64,000 nucleotides of DNA from Quercus robur (GCF_932294415.1 NC_065535.1:69681362-69745361), one strand, 5' to 3'; shown: positions 33,873 through 47,299, numbered from the stretch's first letter. Translations and numbers: made by a program. The notes: generated by a model from the sequence alone, not told the origin.

Positions 33873-36800
33873 TTAATCACTATCCCAAGCCTCATCCAAT
33901 TCTTTTTGCGTCCTCGACTTTTTATTATCAACCCCATAATCCTTAGCCTTCATCGGATGATGATCTTCCTCATCACCACTGCTCCTGTAATCATGTCTTC
34001 CAGCTGTTGATGCACTTGAGTTGCCCTCAGCATCCGACTCCCACATTGCATTTTCCAAATCACTAAACATTTCTTCTGATCCAGAATCTTCCTCAGCCAT
34101 ATTTCCACTGAACTTAACTTCAGCTTTTGTCTCAAAATATGAATCATTATTGGATCTGCCAATCCTATTATGCTTCTGCTGCGCAACTCTTGATCCCTTG
34201 AATCTAACGTGAGTTTCATCTGAATCATCAGCGTCACTCTCCTGTTGATTCACCCCATTCTTCTCATCTCCCTTAACGTGATATAAATTGTCTTCCTCAT
34301 CACTGCTGCTTCTGTAATTATAAGTAGCTGCTCTTGATGCTTCTGAGTTGGGTTCTTCCTCCGCATCTGATTGCCACATTGCATTTTCAGTATCACTCGA
34401 CGTGTTTACTGAATCAGAATCTTCCTCAGTAGCCTGTCTTCTAAAATTAGCTATAGGATTTCTCTTAGAATTGTCATTATTTTTGGCCCTGAGAATCTTA
34501 TCCTCCTTCCACCTGTTTGCTCTAGAAGGCTTGAACTTTTCATGAACTTCATCAGAATCATCAGCATCACTCTCAAGATCACTAGCAGTCCTCACATCAT
34601 TAGAATCCCATTCATCATCACCACCGGAAATATCATTGTCTTCACCATCTCTATCATTAGTCCTCTGCTTGTCACGTGCATCTCTCCACCCCCTTGCCTG
34701 TTTGACCTCATAATCATCATCATAAGAGTTGCGATCCCTACGTGTTTCAGATCCCCTGAACCTCCCTTCAAAGTCTGCTCTGTTCCAATACCTAATTTTG
34801 CTAAGCTCTTCTTTCTCTGCTTCTTCTTCAGCAACCCATTCTTCATCTGCTGCATCCTCTATCTCAGCTATGAATCTGTCTAACTCCTCCTGGTCACTGT
34901 CATCAGGGGGTTCTGACTCTTCAAAGTTTTTAATAGGTTCCATTACTTGCTGTTTATCCTCCCGGAAGACATAAGGACTTCCTTCCTGCCTGTCAATTGC
35001 ATTGAAGAATGTAGAAGCAACTCTCTGAATGCTGGCCATGGCAACTGGATCCTCAGGATTTACCCCCATTCGCCGGAGCTGCTGTTCTAACTTCTTTATG
35101 TTTAGCTTCTGAGATTCAAGAGCTTGTTCAAATCTTGCCTTGAATAATGCCTGCATTTAAAGACAAGCAAGTTATTTTGCAGAACAAACTCTTTTTTTTT
35201 TACCAACAATAGTAGTACAAAAGATGCCATCCCATCCTAATTCAATGTATGATTGGCACTGATGCACTTTACCCAGCAAATTTTTGGCTGGAGGTCATAT
35301 GCATTACAAAGAGCGAGCTTTTCACAATGTAGAACATGAAAAGCGTCACTCAGTCGGTTTCTTTATTTGTATTCTTCTACTGAATTGGGAGCTTAAGGCA
35401 GGTTCATCAAACCAAGGCTGCGGTTGGGGCCTTGGTGAAAATGATAATAGTTTTTTAGGGCTTAGTTGTTATTTACATTTTCAAAGTTTCAAAGGTACAT
35501 GTTTCAGGTACCTCAAATGCTACCCCTCATGCAAACTGAAAAGCAGTGCAAACAGACATTTGCCCTGTAGTCTACCTGGTTTTGCCCCAAAATTACAAAT
35601 AAGGGCATTCTACTTTATTCTACTAGACTCATGCCCAAAAATGAAGGGGGAAAAGATAAGCATAATATGATTTGAAATGAAAAAGATTACAGAATAGAAC
35701 ATGAATACAGTACCCACCTTCCTCTTTGTAAGGGTGTTGATAGGTATCAAAATTTTGGGTTGGCGATAGTTTCTGCCACGAAACATGATGATTGTTTTCA
35801 CATTATGAATATTTACGACAATACCACCACTCAGTCTTGCAATCATGGTTGCCATTTCTTTTATTTTTTCTTTGGGGAAGTTGTCACAGCAAACTTGCAC
35901 AGTTTCATGAAACTTCCAGTGGAGATGCATATTTTGGACAACTCCACCAAAAACTCCACGAACACCAACAGGTACATAATTTTTATTTCTGAAGCCAATT
36001 TTTTTAAATGCCTGAAGCTGTTCAGGAGTCAATAGCTCAGGGTCATGACGAGGGGGTGGCAACTCTGGCAGCTCGTATTTCTTGAGCTTCTGAAGGAGCA
36101 ATGCCACTTTTTTCTTGGCCTGCATTAGTTAGATAGTGGAGGATTGTCAATCTGATGATTACAATAAGCCAATAAGATGTTATAAGCTGAGAAAATAGGG
36201 AAAAATGATTAAAAACTGCAATGATATTACCCTAAAATCGGAAGGTGGTGCAGGACAAAACCAAAACTAATGCAACACTGAAATTAAAGAACAAAAAAAT
36301 TAAATAACCTTGGACTCAGCACCAAGAAAAGAAAGCAAAACCTAGGAATCAGCACCAAACCATTGAGAAGTGAGAATTTCATTAAAATTGAATGAATTAT
36401 GAATTTGCATCCATTGGAGTACAATAGTGTGCTTATGTATGCATATGACTTAACCCTAGTTTAATTGACTTAAGAAAGCCAAATTATTGAATTACAAAAA
36501 TATTCTTGACTCTAGGAAATTAACTAAAATACTATATAACCAAATTAACTAATAAGACCTAAAATAAAATCCAATTGACCAAAAAAAATACAATTGATTT
36601 TCAAAAATTAAATAAAATTGTCTTCATGCTTTCTGCATCATTCTCCCCTGATTGGAAGCATCTTAACCTGTGACTTTTAAAATGTTTAAGTATAAGCACT
36701 CTTGCATTTGATACTTGCTTCAACTTTTAGATACCTTCAATTGTACTTAGAACAAGAAATTTTCTGTTCCAGCATATCATTAAATTTGTTTGAGATGAAA

Positions 36801-38401
36801 AAACTAAGGGGTGAAATAGCATTGCAAAGGTTACAGCCGTATCTTGATCCTCATAAAACACCAATATATCAAACCTTTTCAATTCATCAAGCTTTGTCAT
36901 TTCATGCACCATAAGGGCATGATTTTCAAAAATTAAATAAAACTAAATTGAAATAAAAATGTCTTTGCACTTCCTACATCAGAAGCCATTCTCCCAAAAT
37001 GACATTTTCATAGTAATTATAGACAAGCTAAACAGTTGACAACACCTTAATGGCAATGACAAGTCACAACAGTTGATCTACAAGTCCCAAGCATTTGTAT
37101 CCTTTATTACATATATGCTAATAAAAAATTCCTGTCAATACCAACAGATAACTCCCCAGTATCTCATACGACATTGATTGATAAAAGGGCAATCCAATAC
37201 ACCAAGTAAAACAATTAAGAGAAATCTAAAAGCCAGTTGTTGCAATCAAAATTTAGAGAAAGAAAAAAAAAAGGATAGACATTGTTACAATTCCATATCT
37301 CATCATTGATCATAAGGGCTAGATAACATACTCTTTTGAGGTTGTAAACAAGCCTTTCCTCCTCAGTCATTAGCTTCTTCTTTAATTTTTGTGCTCGCCG
37401 CTTCTCCCTTAGGGTTTTACCTGACTCTCTTTGCATCCGCTTCTCCACCTTGCTTCGCATGCTCCTCCCTTTCGAAGTTGACATAGACCGGAACCACCCC
37501 TTGAAGGGATCCAATGATGCATGTGAAGAAAATAAAAGACTATCTTCACTTGGAATACTAGGCTGAGTCACATTGCTTGAGATGGTATGTGGCAAAACAT
37601 CTCTTAAAAACACAAGATTTCTGAATATAAAGTACAATTTATATCAGAATAAATCTTATGCAAAAACCAGAAGTATCAAATTAGACTTGCTCATAAATTG
37701 AACAATAAACTCTTGAGTTCAAATTCTTCATTCACCCACCAACTGAGCTTAATCATCTCATTTAAAACCAGATCATAAAAAATAACAAAAACCCAAGAAA
37801 CCAAACAGAGTGAAACTAGACTCTCTTTGCTTTCTGTACAAATGTAGGAAAGAAAAGGGGATTGAACAATTGGTTTTTACATTTTTCACTATCCGAGGCA
37901 TGAGAAAACCAAAACATATAAGCAAGAAAGCAGAGCTGTCCAAAATTAAACCACATTAAAGCAGTACCCTATAGATGAATGAAAGAGAAAAAAAATTTAA
38001 AAATTAAACAAATGATTAAAGAGAAATTAAATTACATCTCATTATCATTCTATTTGGTTAGTGGGAGCTCTAGAGAGCCAAAAAAAAAAAAAAAAAAGAC
38101 ATAACATTTTTGCTACTTCGAATCAGATTGAAGCAAATGGATGAAAACCCAGAAAAATAAGGAGGAAAATAATCTAAATTTGATTGCTTTCTACATAAAA
38201 AAACTATGAAAGATGAGACATTTAAAACTAGATCACAAAAGGGTTTATTATTTGGAACCCAAAACAGCAAAAATCCTCACTATATAGCTTAGCCTAGAAC
38301 ACCCCATTTCGCACAGTGGAGGTGAAAACCATAAAATCCACTTATCCTTTTCATTTCTCATTTATTTTCCTTCATTTTTTCTCATCAAACAAACGGAGAG
38401 T

Positions 38402-38443
<42 letters not shown>

Positions 38444-38531
38444 CAGAGAGAGCATACTTGGAGGGATTGGATTGGAGAAGAGAGAAGAGGGTCTTGAAGG
38501 AATGCCTCTGAAGATTCCTCGCAGCAAACAT
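33873..38531 (-). CDS. CFM9: CRM-domain RNA-binding protein, organelle group II intron splicing factor (CFM9-like)
   Basis: Four coding exons: 38531-38458, 37620-37332, 36119-35718 and 35150-33873. All junctions are GT-AG and sum to 681 codons (680 aa). The N-terminus (MFAARNLQRHSFKTLFSLL) is a basic, Ser/Leu-rich organelle transit peptide. Residues about 150-246 are a single CRM domain with the GVRG loop and a GVFGGVVQNMHLHWKFHE core. A coiled-coil stretch (ALESQKLNIKKLEQQLRRMG) follows, then a long acidic Asp/Glu/Ser tail. CRM proteins bind group II introns; Arabidopsis CFM9 acts in mitochondria. The tail contains two copies of a block of about 100 residues (about 448-545 and 559-655), which makes the protein longer than I recall for Arabidopsis CFM9 (about 490 aa). 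Confidence is high for the family, moderate for the orthologue. Confidence 0.92.
38403..38443. repeat. (GA)n microsatellite in intron 1 of the CRM gene
   Basis: About 20 GA units, read as CT on the transcribed strand, starting about 15 bases after the splice donor at 38457. Confidence 0.9.
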
Positions 38532-39372
38532 TGGCGTCAATCAATCTATCTATCTCATCCACCTTCTTTTGTTTTGCTTGCCTTCATTCCATTGTTTCTT
38601 CTCTACAAAGTTCAAACACAAAGAAAATTGGCAATGGGGTTTTTCACTGTCCAGGGTTTTAGGTTTGGGTTTTGGGGCAATTTGTGGTTTTCAACAATAT
38701 GGGTTTCTTAAAAAGTTATTTACCAATCTACTCCTGCGCTCAAAATTATTTGCACAAACAGTCTTATCTATCTGGTTAGTATTTATTTGGTTAAATTCCA
38801 ATTAATATACCTGTTTGAGCTAATACCAACCAAATTCAAGACTTTTTAAAGCTAACTAATTCGGTTTCTAAAGCAAATTTAGTCACTAAAAGGCTAAAAC
38901 ATTTGAGAAAAAATAACTAATCGTTTAGGGACTAAGTTGGCTTTAGGGACCAAATTAGCTAGTTTTGAAAAGTCCTAAACCTGGTTGACATTAACCCAAA
39001 TCTCGAGATATATTAGTGGAATTTACCCTATTTATTTTGTGGAGAGAAGGGGAGAGAAGGGGAAATAAGGGACATTAAATCGTTTGAGTATAACTTATTT
39101 AGTTGAAACTGAAAACTTTTTGCTGAAAGTACTGTAAATAAAGCTAAAAGGTAACTAAAATAGTACATTGAAACCTATGAATAGTATCAAAAAATGCAAT
39201 AGGTCCCCATGAATAGTAACAAAAATAAGCTAAATAATAAAAAAATATTAGCCACAACAAAATTTTATCAAGATAGAGTTTGGAAAACATTTTTTTGTCC
39301 ACCATATAAAGTAAGTTGCTCTAGTGTGAATATATTAACCATTGAGTCTGTAGTAGGATGAATTCTTTAGGA

Positions 39373-39375
<3 letters not shown>

Positions 39376-39423
<48 letters not shown>
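39376..39423. repeat. Poly-A run, 48 bases
   Basis: Unbroken run of 48 A. It follows sequence without clear retroposon features, so its origin is unclear. Confidence 0.9.
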
Positions 39424-39425
<2 letters not shown>

Positions 39426-40685
39426 TATGCAATTTTATACTCGGCATTCAATTTAGGGTTATAGACATACTCGGCATTCAATTTTATGATTGGAATTTGC
39501 AAGTCACTTTTGCATTTCTAATTCTTCCATAGAAAATAAATAAATATATTTAGATGAAATGCATGGCTTGTAGAGCTTGTATGATATGATCCAAAATGAT
39601 ATGCAATTTGAACATAATCACTAGTGTTACTTTTAGTATTATCAAACATATTTTTCCTTCTAAAATATAATGTCTTGTTATGAGCTGTGTTTAACAACGA
39701 AACATAAGAGTCTATCACTTGGCCTTATTATAGGGTCTTTTAGTATCACAGGCATGTGTATGTCCTGAGATTTGAATAAAATGATCACACAGTTCTTTGT
39801 AGTAAAAAAAATGCAAACAAATGGATATTAGTTAACAATTTAATCTACAATCTTCATATGAAATAAAATTTTAATTTTTTGAATCATACATATAGGGAAG
39901 CAATTTTTTGTGCAACTACAAAACACCTTCAAAACTTACTACAAAATCATATATCCATATCTATATATGTTTAGTACTAGGATTATGAAACTATAATAAC
40001 TCTTAAACTACATTGGAAACTAACTAAACCAAATACACAATATAATAAAATAACATCAGAAAAAACTAAATAGAAGAGCAAAACGCAAAATATTTCAGAT
40101 TGAACTTTCAAACTCAAAATAAACCGTATAATGCAACTCTAATAGAGCAATAAATTTATACTAATTAACTGAAAATCAACAATTTTTTTAAACAGTTCAT
40201 TTTGTGTATTGCAAACTCATTTATTATTTCAACAATTTCTATTATACCTATATCTAAAGTTAGTCCAATAGGTCCAAAAATTGCTCAATACATTTTGATA
40301 TTATGCTTTCTATATCTATTAAGTTTGGATATTACATTTTCATTTGGCGAGGATTTTCGACAGCTAAAAGGTTGTATTTGGAACAACTTCATATTAGTAT
40401 CCAACTCATCAAAAAATTGATACTTCTTAATGTCATAAATCCTCAAATTTCTTATCCCCATATAAGGAAAAAAAAAAATCCTCAACTGATCTTCAAATTG
40501 AAATTATATCATATCAAAACACTAAAATTGCATGACCAAAAAAAAAACACTAAAATTGTGTTATTCACTCAAAACACTAAAATACTAATATCAATTAAGG
40601 GGAAAAAAGTAATATAAAGAAAAATAATATCACAAATTATTAAATTAAACAATTAAAAATAAAAACATTACTTTTTGTCATCTTG

Positions 40686-40945
40686 GACCGAAAAGGTCCG
40701 AAGTGGACTGGCATGGACTAAAGTGGACCAAAATAGACCGAATGGACCAAATGGATCAAATTTGAACGAATGACCAAAGTGGACCGAATTGGAACAAATA
40801 GACCGAAATAGACTGAAGTGATTTGAATTGGACCGAAATGGACCAAAGTGAACCAAAGTGGACCCAAATAGTCCGGAATGGACCGAATTGGACCCAAGTA
40901 GACTAAAATGGACCGAAGTGAACCAAAGCAGACCGAACTGAACCT
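40686..40945. repeat. GGACCGAA/GGACCAAA minisatellite
   Basis: Degenerate short units of about 10-11 bases ('gtggaccgaa', 'atggaccaaa', 'atagaccgaa') repeat over about 260 bases. The open frames on the minus strand here (FGPFRS..-like) are a consequence of the repeat, not a gene. Confidence 0.85.
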
Positions 40946-42582
40946 AATTTGAAAGCACATTTCGGTACAAATCCTAGATATTAATTTAGTTACAGGCAAA
41001 TTTACTTGTGTACATACTATTTTTCTTTGTTTGGGAAGTGAGAGAAATTTATTGATTTATTATAAAAAGGATTGAAAAAAAAAGCGTTAAGATTTTTTTT
41101 TTTTTTTTTACTTTCCTTTTTTAAGAATATGGTATGCAATTTTTCATATTTTTTTAGTAGTCATATTAGGGGGGAAAATCATCCAAGATGAATATATAAA
41201 GTCAATCGGTTAATATATTTAATATTATCAAAAAATTGGAGGAACAAATCAATAAAAAAAAATTGTGGCATGACTAATGATGTGGCTCAACAAGAGTGTA
41301 ACAATATTAAATATTAACTTTTAGATATTATATATAGATATAAATGAGACAAACGTGAATGTAGTTCCCATTAAGTAGAATGAGTAAGTAAGAAAAACTT
41401 CCATGTTAGCTCCACCCTCTTACCAAATGGATCAAAAGTATTCAAAGCCTCTTGAGCAGTTGAGTTAATTACCAAGAAAAATCTTCGGTAATGACTTTAA
41501 AACATTGGCTAAATACCAATACAAACTCTTTGAGCACTTGAGTTCATTACCAAGATAAATCTTCAGTAATGGCTTCAAAACATTGGCTAGACACCTGACA
41601 CTACACTTAACTACTAACATCACACCTCTATAGTAAGACCACCATTCTGTTTTTCTCGCTTTATCTCTGCGACAATGTTCTGGTAACTTTTGATTGATAA
41701 CCTATGGATCTTAATATTTGTTTCATGGCATCGGTTACTATTTTCTATTTTAGATTCTTGGATTGATCATTTGATCAACTATAGCAAATTGAAGCAGAGA
41801 CACCACTCCCCAACGTAACATATTACCTTCCCTAGCCTCTAGTTCTCTCATGAGTGTTTGGCTATGTGTTTGAGGACTCTTGAATGGTGGAAAGCTTCTA
41901 CTAACATGAGAATGAAGTAGAATAAACAAGATGGCCACTAAATAATACAATTATATTTTTCTTTATAACAACAGAAAATCAAGAAAAGAGCATGCAACAG
42001 ACAACAAAGCCAATTCTTATCAATGCAATAAGCTTTCTTACAATACATTAACACATGTCAATGTTTCAAATGTTTCTATTTGGTTGCTGCTTCCATGCTT
42101 TCCACGTGTGTATCCAATGAGATGCTTTAACTACCACAGAAGCAACAAATATCTAAATGACAAGCCGCTTAATATTTCAAACCTAAGAGCACCAACAGCA
42201 CTTAAATACAGGATTCACCAGATCCAGGCACCTACATGGTGCATTGATACTAAGACAAAGAAGCCGAGATAGAACTAGAACATGAAAAGTCATTGCCATT
42301 TCAGCTTGAACATGGTATCAGCTCCAGGTCCAGATCTCTGGTACTAGACAGCCGAAAGGTTTGGCCAACTCCATGGTCTTGTGTATCTTAAAGCCTTGCA
42401 GAGTTAAAAAAAACCCTTGCCCCAGCAGAGATGGGCAAACTCCGATGTCCCTAAAACAACGAAATCAAGTCATTGCCGTTCAAGAAAATGCTGGAAAGAG
42501 AGGAGGGTAGCAACATCCGGACTTTGGATGGAACAAAATTGGGAATTCGATTTAATTCCCGGGTTAGCTACATAATGTCATC

Positions 42583-45500
42583 TCATAACCGGTCCAACCA
42601 ACTGAGAACACTATCTTGAGAACCAAACTGCAAATCCTATAAGCATAAATGACAAAGATCAGCAATATGTTAGAAAGCTTCTCATTTGCGTTCTCAAGCT
42701 GGAAATCATACGGAAATCAGTTGCATCAAAGTAGAGAAAGAAGAGAAGAAAGTGAAACTTACAGCAAGCAGGAAATCAGGTGGAGTATCCAGATATATGT
42801 TCTCAAGGTCAGGAATTCCAGAAGATGCACTATTGTTCAAGGTCATCTCATTTGTGTTGCTAGAAGAGCCAGTATAAGAGATGTGATTCAGTCCTGAATT
42901 ATTTGGAGGAGCATAATTATCAAAAATCTCCCTGCACAGTAATGAATCATTCATGCAGTTTAAATCAGAGTTCTCAACAGCCTGAGATTCCCCTGCCAGC
43001 CATGCAGGGTAGTCCATGTTGTCCTCAGCCTTAATATCTGATGGAGGGGCATGAGATGCTTCTGAGACAAATTCTACTTCCTAATCCACAAACATTGATT
43101 TCCGTTAAGATGAGGCATCTTAGAAATTTATATATATATATATATATTCTACTGGTTTTTCATAATATGGTAATTTTATGTTCCCTCAACCACCTTCTTT
43201 TGCCTATAGAAGTTTAAAATTGAGAAACCACTCAAAAATTAATTTCGTTAACAGTTACCACATCTTGCTTTTCTTTTCTCTTATTTCTACAAAATGTTCT
43301 TTTCCTTATATCCCCTTGCTCATAACTTAAATACCACCAATAGTTCACCCCGGGTGTATATTGACTGCTTCACGCAAAAATATATTAAAGAAATTGCCAC
43401 ATACCTGGAGAGATGACAGGTCATTATTTTCACCAACATCATCACTCTGAACAGATATTCCTGGACGTGGTGGATTAGGAGGATTTGCTTTTGGGGTCCT
43501 TGGACTAGTTCTCAGCGTCATAATGTCAGAATCCTCAACCACCAGATTGCCATCGTTATTTTCAGTCTGCTTCTGCTGTTGATAAAAAATTTTTGAAACC
43601 ACAAATTCACCTTCCTTCTCATTTTCTTCAGTTCCTAGATGATATTGATGCATCACCCAATTGGACTTATCAGGCTTGGAGCCCTTCTTTGAACTTTTAT
43701 ACAGTACCATTATCTTCTTACAGCCTTTCTGCAATCCATTTTCCATCAAAGGTTTTGTCTTACCTGTCTTGTGCCAGCGGACAGGCCCCTCAGTCGAACT
43801 ATGTTCACTTTGAATCTTGCGGCGTTTCCGTTGACCAGAAGCATATGCATTAGTGGTTCTGTGAAAGAAATGGACACTGCTTCCATCTTTCTTAGCACCT
43901 GGAAATTTAGAAGGGGGAAAAAAAAAACAGCAATTTAGATCAAAGTTTGATTGACTCAGCTCTACGAGGTTGCATTAGTTGGTCCAATTTTGGTCAAATT
44001 ACATACACATTTACATATAGATTGCGAACGTATGAGAATAGGGGCACAATGATTCCAAAATTGGTTCAAATTGAGCAACCACATTATGATTACATTTGAC
44101 CATTCAACACAGAATAATAAAAGAAAAAAAGGAATTGAGGAAGTGATTTATGTAGGAACTAAATAAAAAAATTAGAGCGAACTCAATGATTGAATAACCA
44201 TATTTTATTATTTGAGCCCAGTAATTCAGCATCCACATCAAATTATTTGAAATAGAGAAAAATTTTAGCAAGATCAAGTTTTCTATTGGCTGCTAATTTC
44301 AATTTCACACACCCCAGTTATGATGGGGTGCTTTCTTTCTATCTTTTTCCCCCTTTTTTGGGGAGGAAACCAAGGCATGTGCTACGATTCAAAAACCGCT
44401 CAGCCAGGTTTCACTTTTATACATTTCTTTTCTTTCTTCTCCCTTTTACAAACTCTTGGATTGCCCTTTCTCCTTTTAAAAACAGAAGCATCAAAATCAG
44501 CAGCCTTCCAGATTTTAAAAAATAAATAAATTTCAGATAGTAATCTGATCCCTTTTTTTTGTGCTAACACATATTAATCTGATTTGGTCCTCAATTTATA
44601 TTGCAGATTCTGTAGTCAATACACTACCATGGATACCAATGATAGTATGGAATTTCAGATTCTTTATATATTCCCTCACCTGGAAGGTCTTCCGGATGGC
44701 TGTAGCAAATTCCTTTGTCCCCCTCAAGTGTCGGGATGAACTCATCAATAAACAAGTGTGGATTTGAGTTTCCAACACCACATTTTGCTGCTAAATGTTC
44801 TAAGAGCTCTGCATCGGAAGGCTCAAACTTCACACCAACAGGCAGGCCAGGCCATTCAGGAGAAACCTTCACAGGAGAAGCAGCGATGTTAGCAACAAAA
44901 GTCTACAACTAGTCAAGGTCAAGGATATCCATGTCAAACGATTTTGCAAAAATGGTTTTACAAGCTTTCCTTGATAAAGATGGTGAATACCTTCTACTCA
45001 TAAGAAAAAGAAAAAAGTAATAGCATGACATGCATTTAGTTATAGGTGCAAAGAGAATAGATAAAAATTAAATAATGTTGAGGTATCTTATAGTCAATTT
45101 GCTAGGCATATCTAGTGTACAAGTTAACAGCAAGGAATGGTATAAAAGCTGAGTAAATGTTCAAGTTCCAACTTACATCACTATTGTCTATACGACAATG
45201 GCAATTTGGGCATTCACGATTTGCCCCACAGTCTTTGATTTGATGAGCAGCAGAACACGTAACATTTCTCACTTTCCTTGCCAATGCCCTGCTATTGATT
45301 AGCCAAGCCCTGCAAGAATGATTTACTATAAGCTTATAATTCCAGTAATAAGACACCCTATATCTATAAGCAGAAATATGCTATAAGTCCAACGTTTAAA
45401 AAGGTTTGCAAAGAACAAGACTACAAGAACCAGAAGGAAAAAAAAAAAAGAGTTTGCATGAAGGAAAAAGCAAGAGTCAACCATTAGGGTAGAACATCAT

Positions 45501-47123
45501 TGCTGAAATGCATAAAGTATCAGCAAATCATATGATATGACTCAACACTGAGGTCCAAGACATCATGTATGGTACGATTATATTTGATAAACACATGTAT
45601 GGGACAATGTTGCAAGGAATGCTAAGAGTAAGTTTGTATAGCTACCCACTTAAAATCAATTTGGGCAAATCTAGTGGTGGCAAAGCCCCTTTAAGACTTT
45701 GACAATGATCAAGCAAACACAAAACCCAAAATTGTAGTATACATATTTTGCACAGTCAAAAACATTGGGCCAACCTAGTAGAGCAGAAAGATAATAAAGT
45801 CAGAGTATGGCAAAAATGAAAGAGAGAAAGGCACTCAAGATGAGACACGCAACAAATTGAATATTAATAGATTGAAACACATTCAAGTAGTTTTTCTAAG
45901 CCTGTTGCTTCCTAAAGATTTTTAATTGAAACTATATTAACTTATTAAGAGACTAGACTAGACATCTGAGTAATTTATAAATATCCTAACTTGCAGATCA
46001 CTACTTATTAAGATAATAATGTATACAGAAGGGAATGACCTGCCCAATCAATAAGTTCAAATGATAGAAGATTCACTACCATCTACAACTGACTCCAATC
46101 TGTACAATGAAGTCTTACAAAGTCTCATTTTATTAATCTTTCAAAGATATAATATTATATATGAAACTCATTAAGGATTTATTTACCACAGATGGATATC
46201 TAAAAGGAAGCTAAAAAAATATGTGCATTTTCAATTTTCTCCAACAAAAGATAATATTTTTAAGCTTGATTTTCTTTTCCTTGAGAAGATTTATGATTGA
46301 AATACTTCTTCAAATAGACAAGCATAAGGAATACAGTATAATTAAAGAATGGGATATCAGTACTCTGTACCCTATCAATTGGCTGTTATGTGCCATATAA
46401 ACTAACTCCAATCTTCACTTTTTCCCCCCTTTTGAATGATATTGATTAATTTTTAATTTAACAATTATTCCAACAAGAAGTGATCATCATCGAGAACACC
46501 CCTCACATTGCTGCATTGTGGAGTAGGAAGAAAGTTTAGGTTTCAGCACCAAACCAAACCCAGCTACAGGGGTATGGAACAAAGTTGATATGACCTGAAA
46601 TGGGTGTCTCAAAAATACCTCCAAATATCTGTTTCCTCATCAAAATATTGAATAAAAGAAAGGGACTTTAATATTTGCTTCCAATAGAAAGACACGAACT
46701 TTTTCATATCACACCCTTCAACATCAGCTTTTAACCAAATAAGGTAGCTACCAATAAAGTATAAAATCTAGCAAGAGAATTTTCCTCTGACAAATGGGTT
46801 TCCAAAACTAGTGACAAGTTAGGTTACCTATAAATTTCATAACCCAATCCAGTAGTACAAAAAAAGAAGAAGCATTTTTTAACTATAAAATCAACTAATA
46901 TATAATACCCAATTAATCAAAGGAGCATCCAAATAAATCCCAGAAACTTAAACAAACAAACAAATAAAAGAGGAAGAAAAAGAACAGAAAATTTTATTAG
47001 TATTCTGGGCATCATAGACTCCTAATACCATAACAAAAATGTAAAAACGAGACACCCAAAAGAAAAAGATAAAAACTTTATCTATATATTTACTTGTTGA
47101 TAATCTTAGGCTTACCTTGCCAT
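42583..47123 (-). CDS. SOG1-like: NAC transcription factor of the SOG1/ANAC044/ANAC085 DNA-damage group
   Basis: Six coding exons: 47123-47116, 45309-45177, 44866-44680, 43898-43405, 43080-42763 and 42636-42583, with all GT-AG junctions in frame, giving 397 aa. Exon 1 holds only ATG-GCA-AG. The N-terminal module has Cys/His residues ([20 protein letters not shown]), a feature of the SOG1 group. The NAC domain spans about residues 53-219 ([44 protein letters not shown]), with a basic GQRKRRK stretch. The C-terminus ends [19 protein letters not shown] and a short tail, as in SOG1; two SQ sites are visible (S306, S386), the type ATM kinase phosphorylates. SOG1 controls the plant DNA-damage response; ANAC044 and ANAC085 act downstream in G2 arrest. 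The N-terminal AHQIKDCG pattern points to ANAC044/085 rather than SOG1 itself. Confidence 0.9.
45178..47115 (-). other. Intron 1 (1.8 kb) and exon 2 region of the NAC gene
   Basis: The first intron runs 47115-45310 and follows an 8-nt coding exon. It is AT-rich and I see no nested gene. Exon 2 (45309-45177) begins after TTCTTGCAG. Confidence 0.8.
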
Positions 47124-47167
47124 GTTCTTAAGAGCTAGATAGACGATGCTGAAGCTAAACACAAACT

Positions 47168-47168
<1 letters not shown>

Positions 47169-47211
<43 letters not shown>
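47169..47211. repeat. (GA)n microsatellite in the NAC gene leader
   Basis: About 20 GA units, CT on the transcribed strand, between the TATA box and the ATG. A shorter GA run follows at 47289-47304. Confidence 0.9.
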
Positions 47212-47213
<2 letters not shown>

Positions 47214-47281
47214 CAGTTAGTGTGTGTTAAGCTTTGCCTTTTGTACACTGGACGAAGTTAAGTGAACTGTGAGAGAGAGAG

Positions 47282-47290
47282 TTATATAAA
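47282..47290 (-). promoter_or_regulatory. TATA box of the NAC gene
   Basis: Reads TTTATATAA on the minus strand, embedded in CT-rich sequence, about 160 bases before the ATG at 47123. I find no ATG between it and the start codon. Confidence 0.65.
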
Positions 47291-47299
47291 GAGAGAGAG

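Larger units (their letters stand above)
38532..42300. other. Intergenic region between the CRM and NAC genes
   Basis: No gene seen. The first 200 bases are the promoter side and leader of the CRM gene. A fragment of the GTTTGG MITE family lies at about 39085-39275. There is a run of 48 A at 39376-39423, a GGACCGAA minisatellite at 40686-40945 and an approximate duplication of about 79 bp at 41441-41600 ('gagttaattaccaagaaaaatcttc' twice). Positions after about 42000 are probably the 3' UTR of the NAC gene. Confidence 0.6.

Noticed and set aside
38362-38562. Minus-strand frame MDEIDRLIDANVCC... at the 5' end of the CRM gene
   Set aside because: It reads through the GA repeat and the intron 1 donor. 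The frame from the ATG at 38531 splices exactly in frame to exon 2 and gives a transit peptide.
40668-40999. Minus-strand frames rich in FGP/FRS repeats
   Set aside because: They are translations of the GGACCGAA minisatellite.
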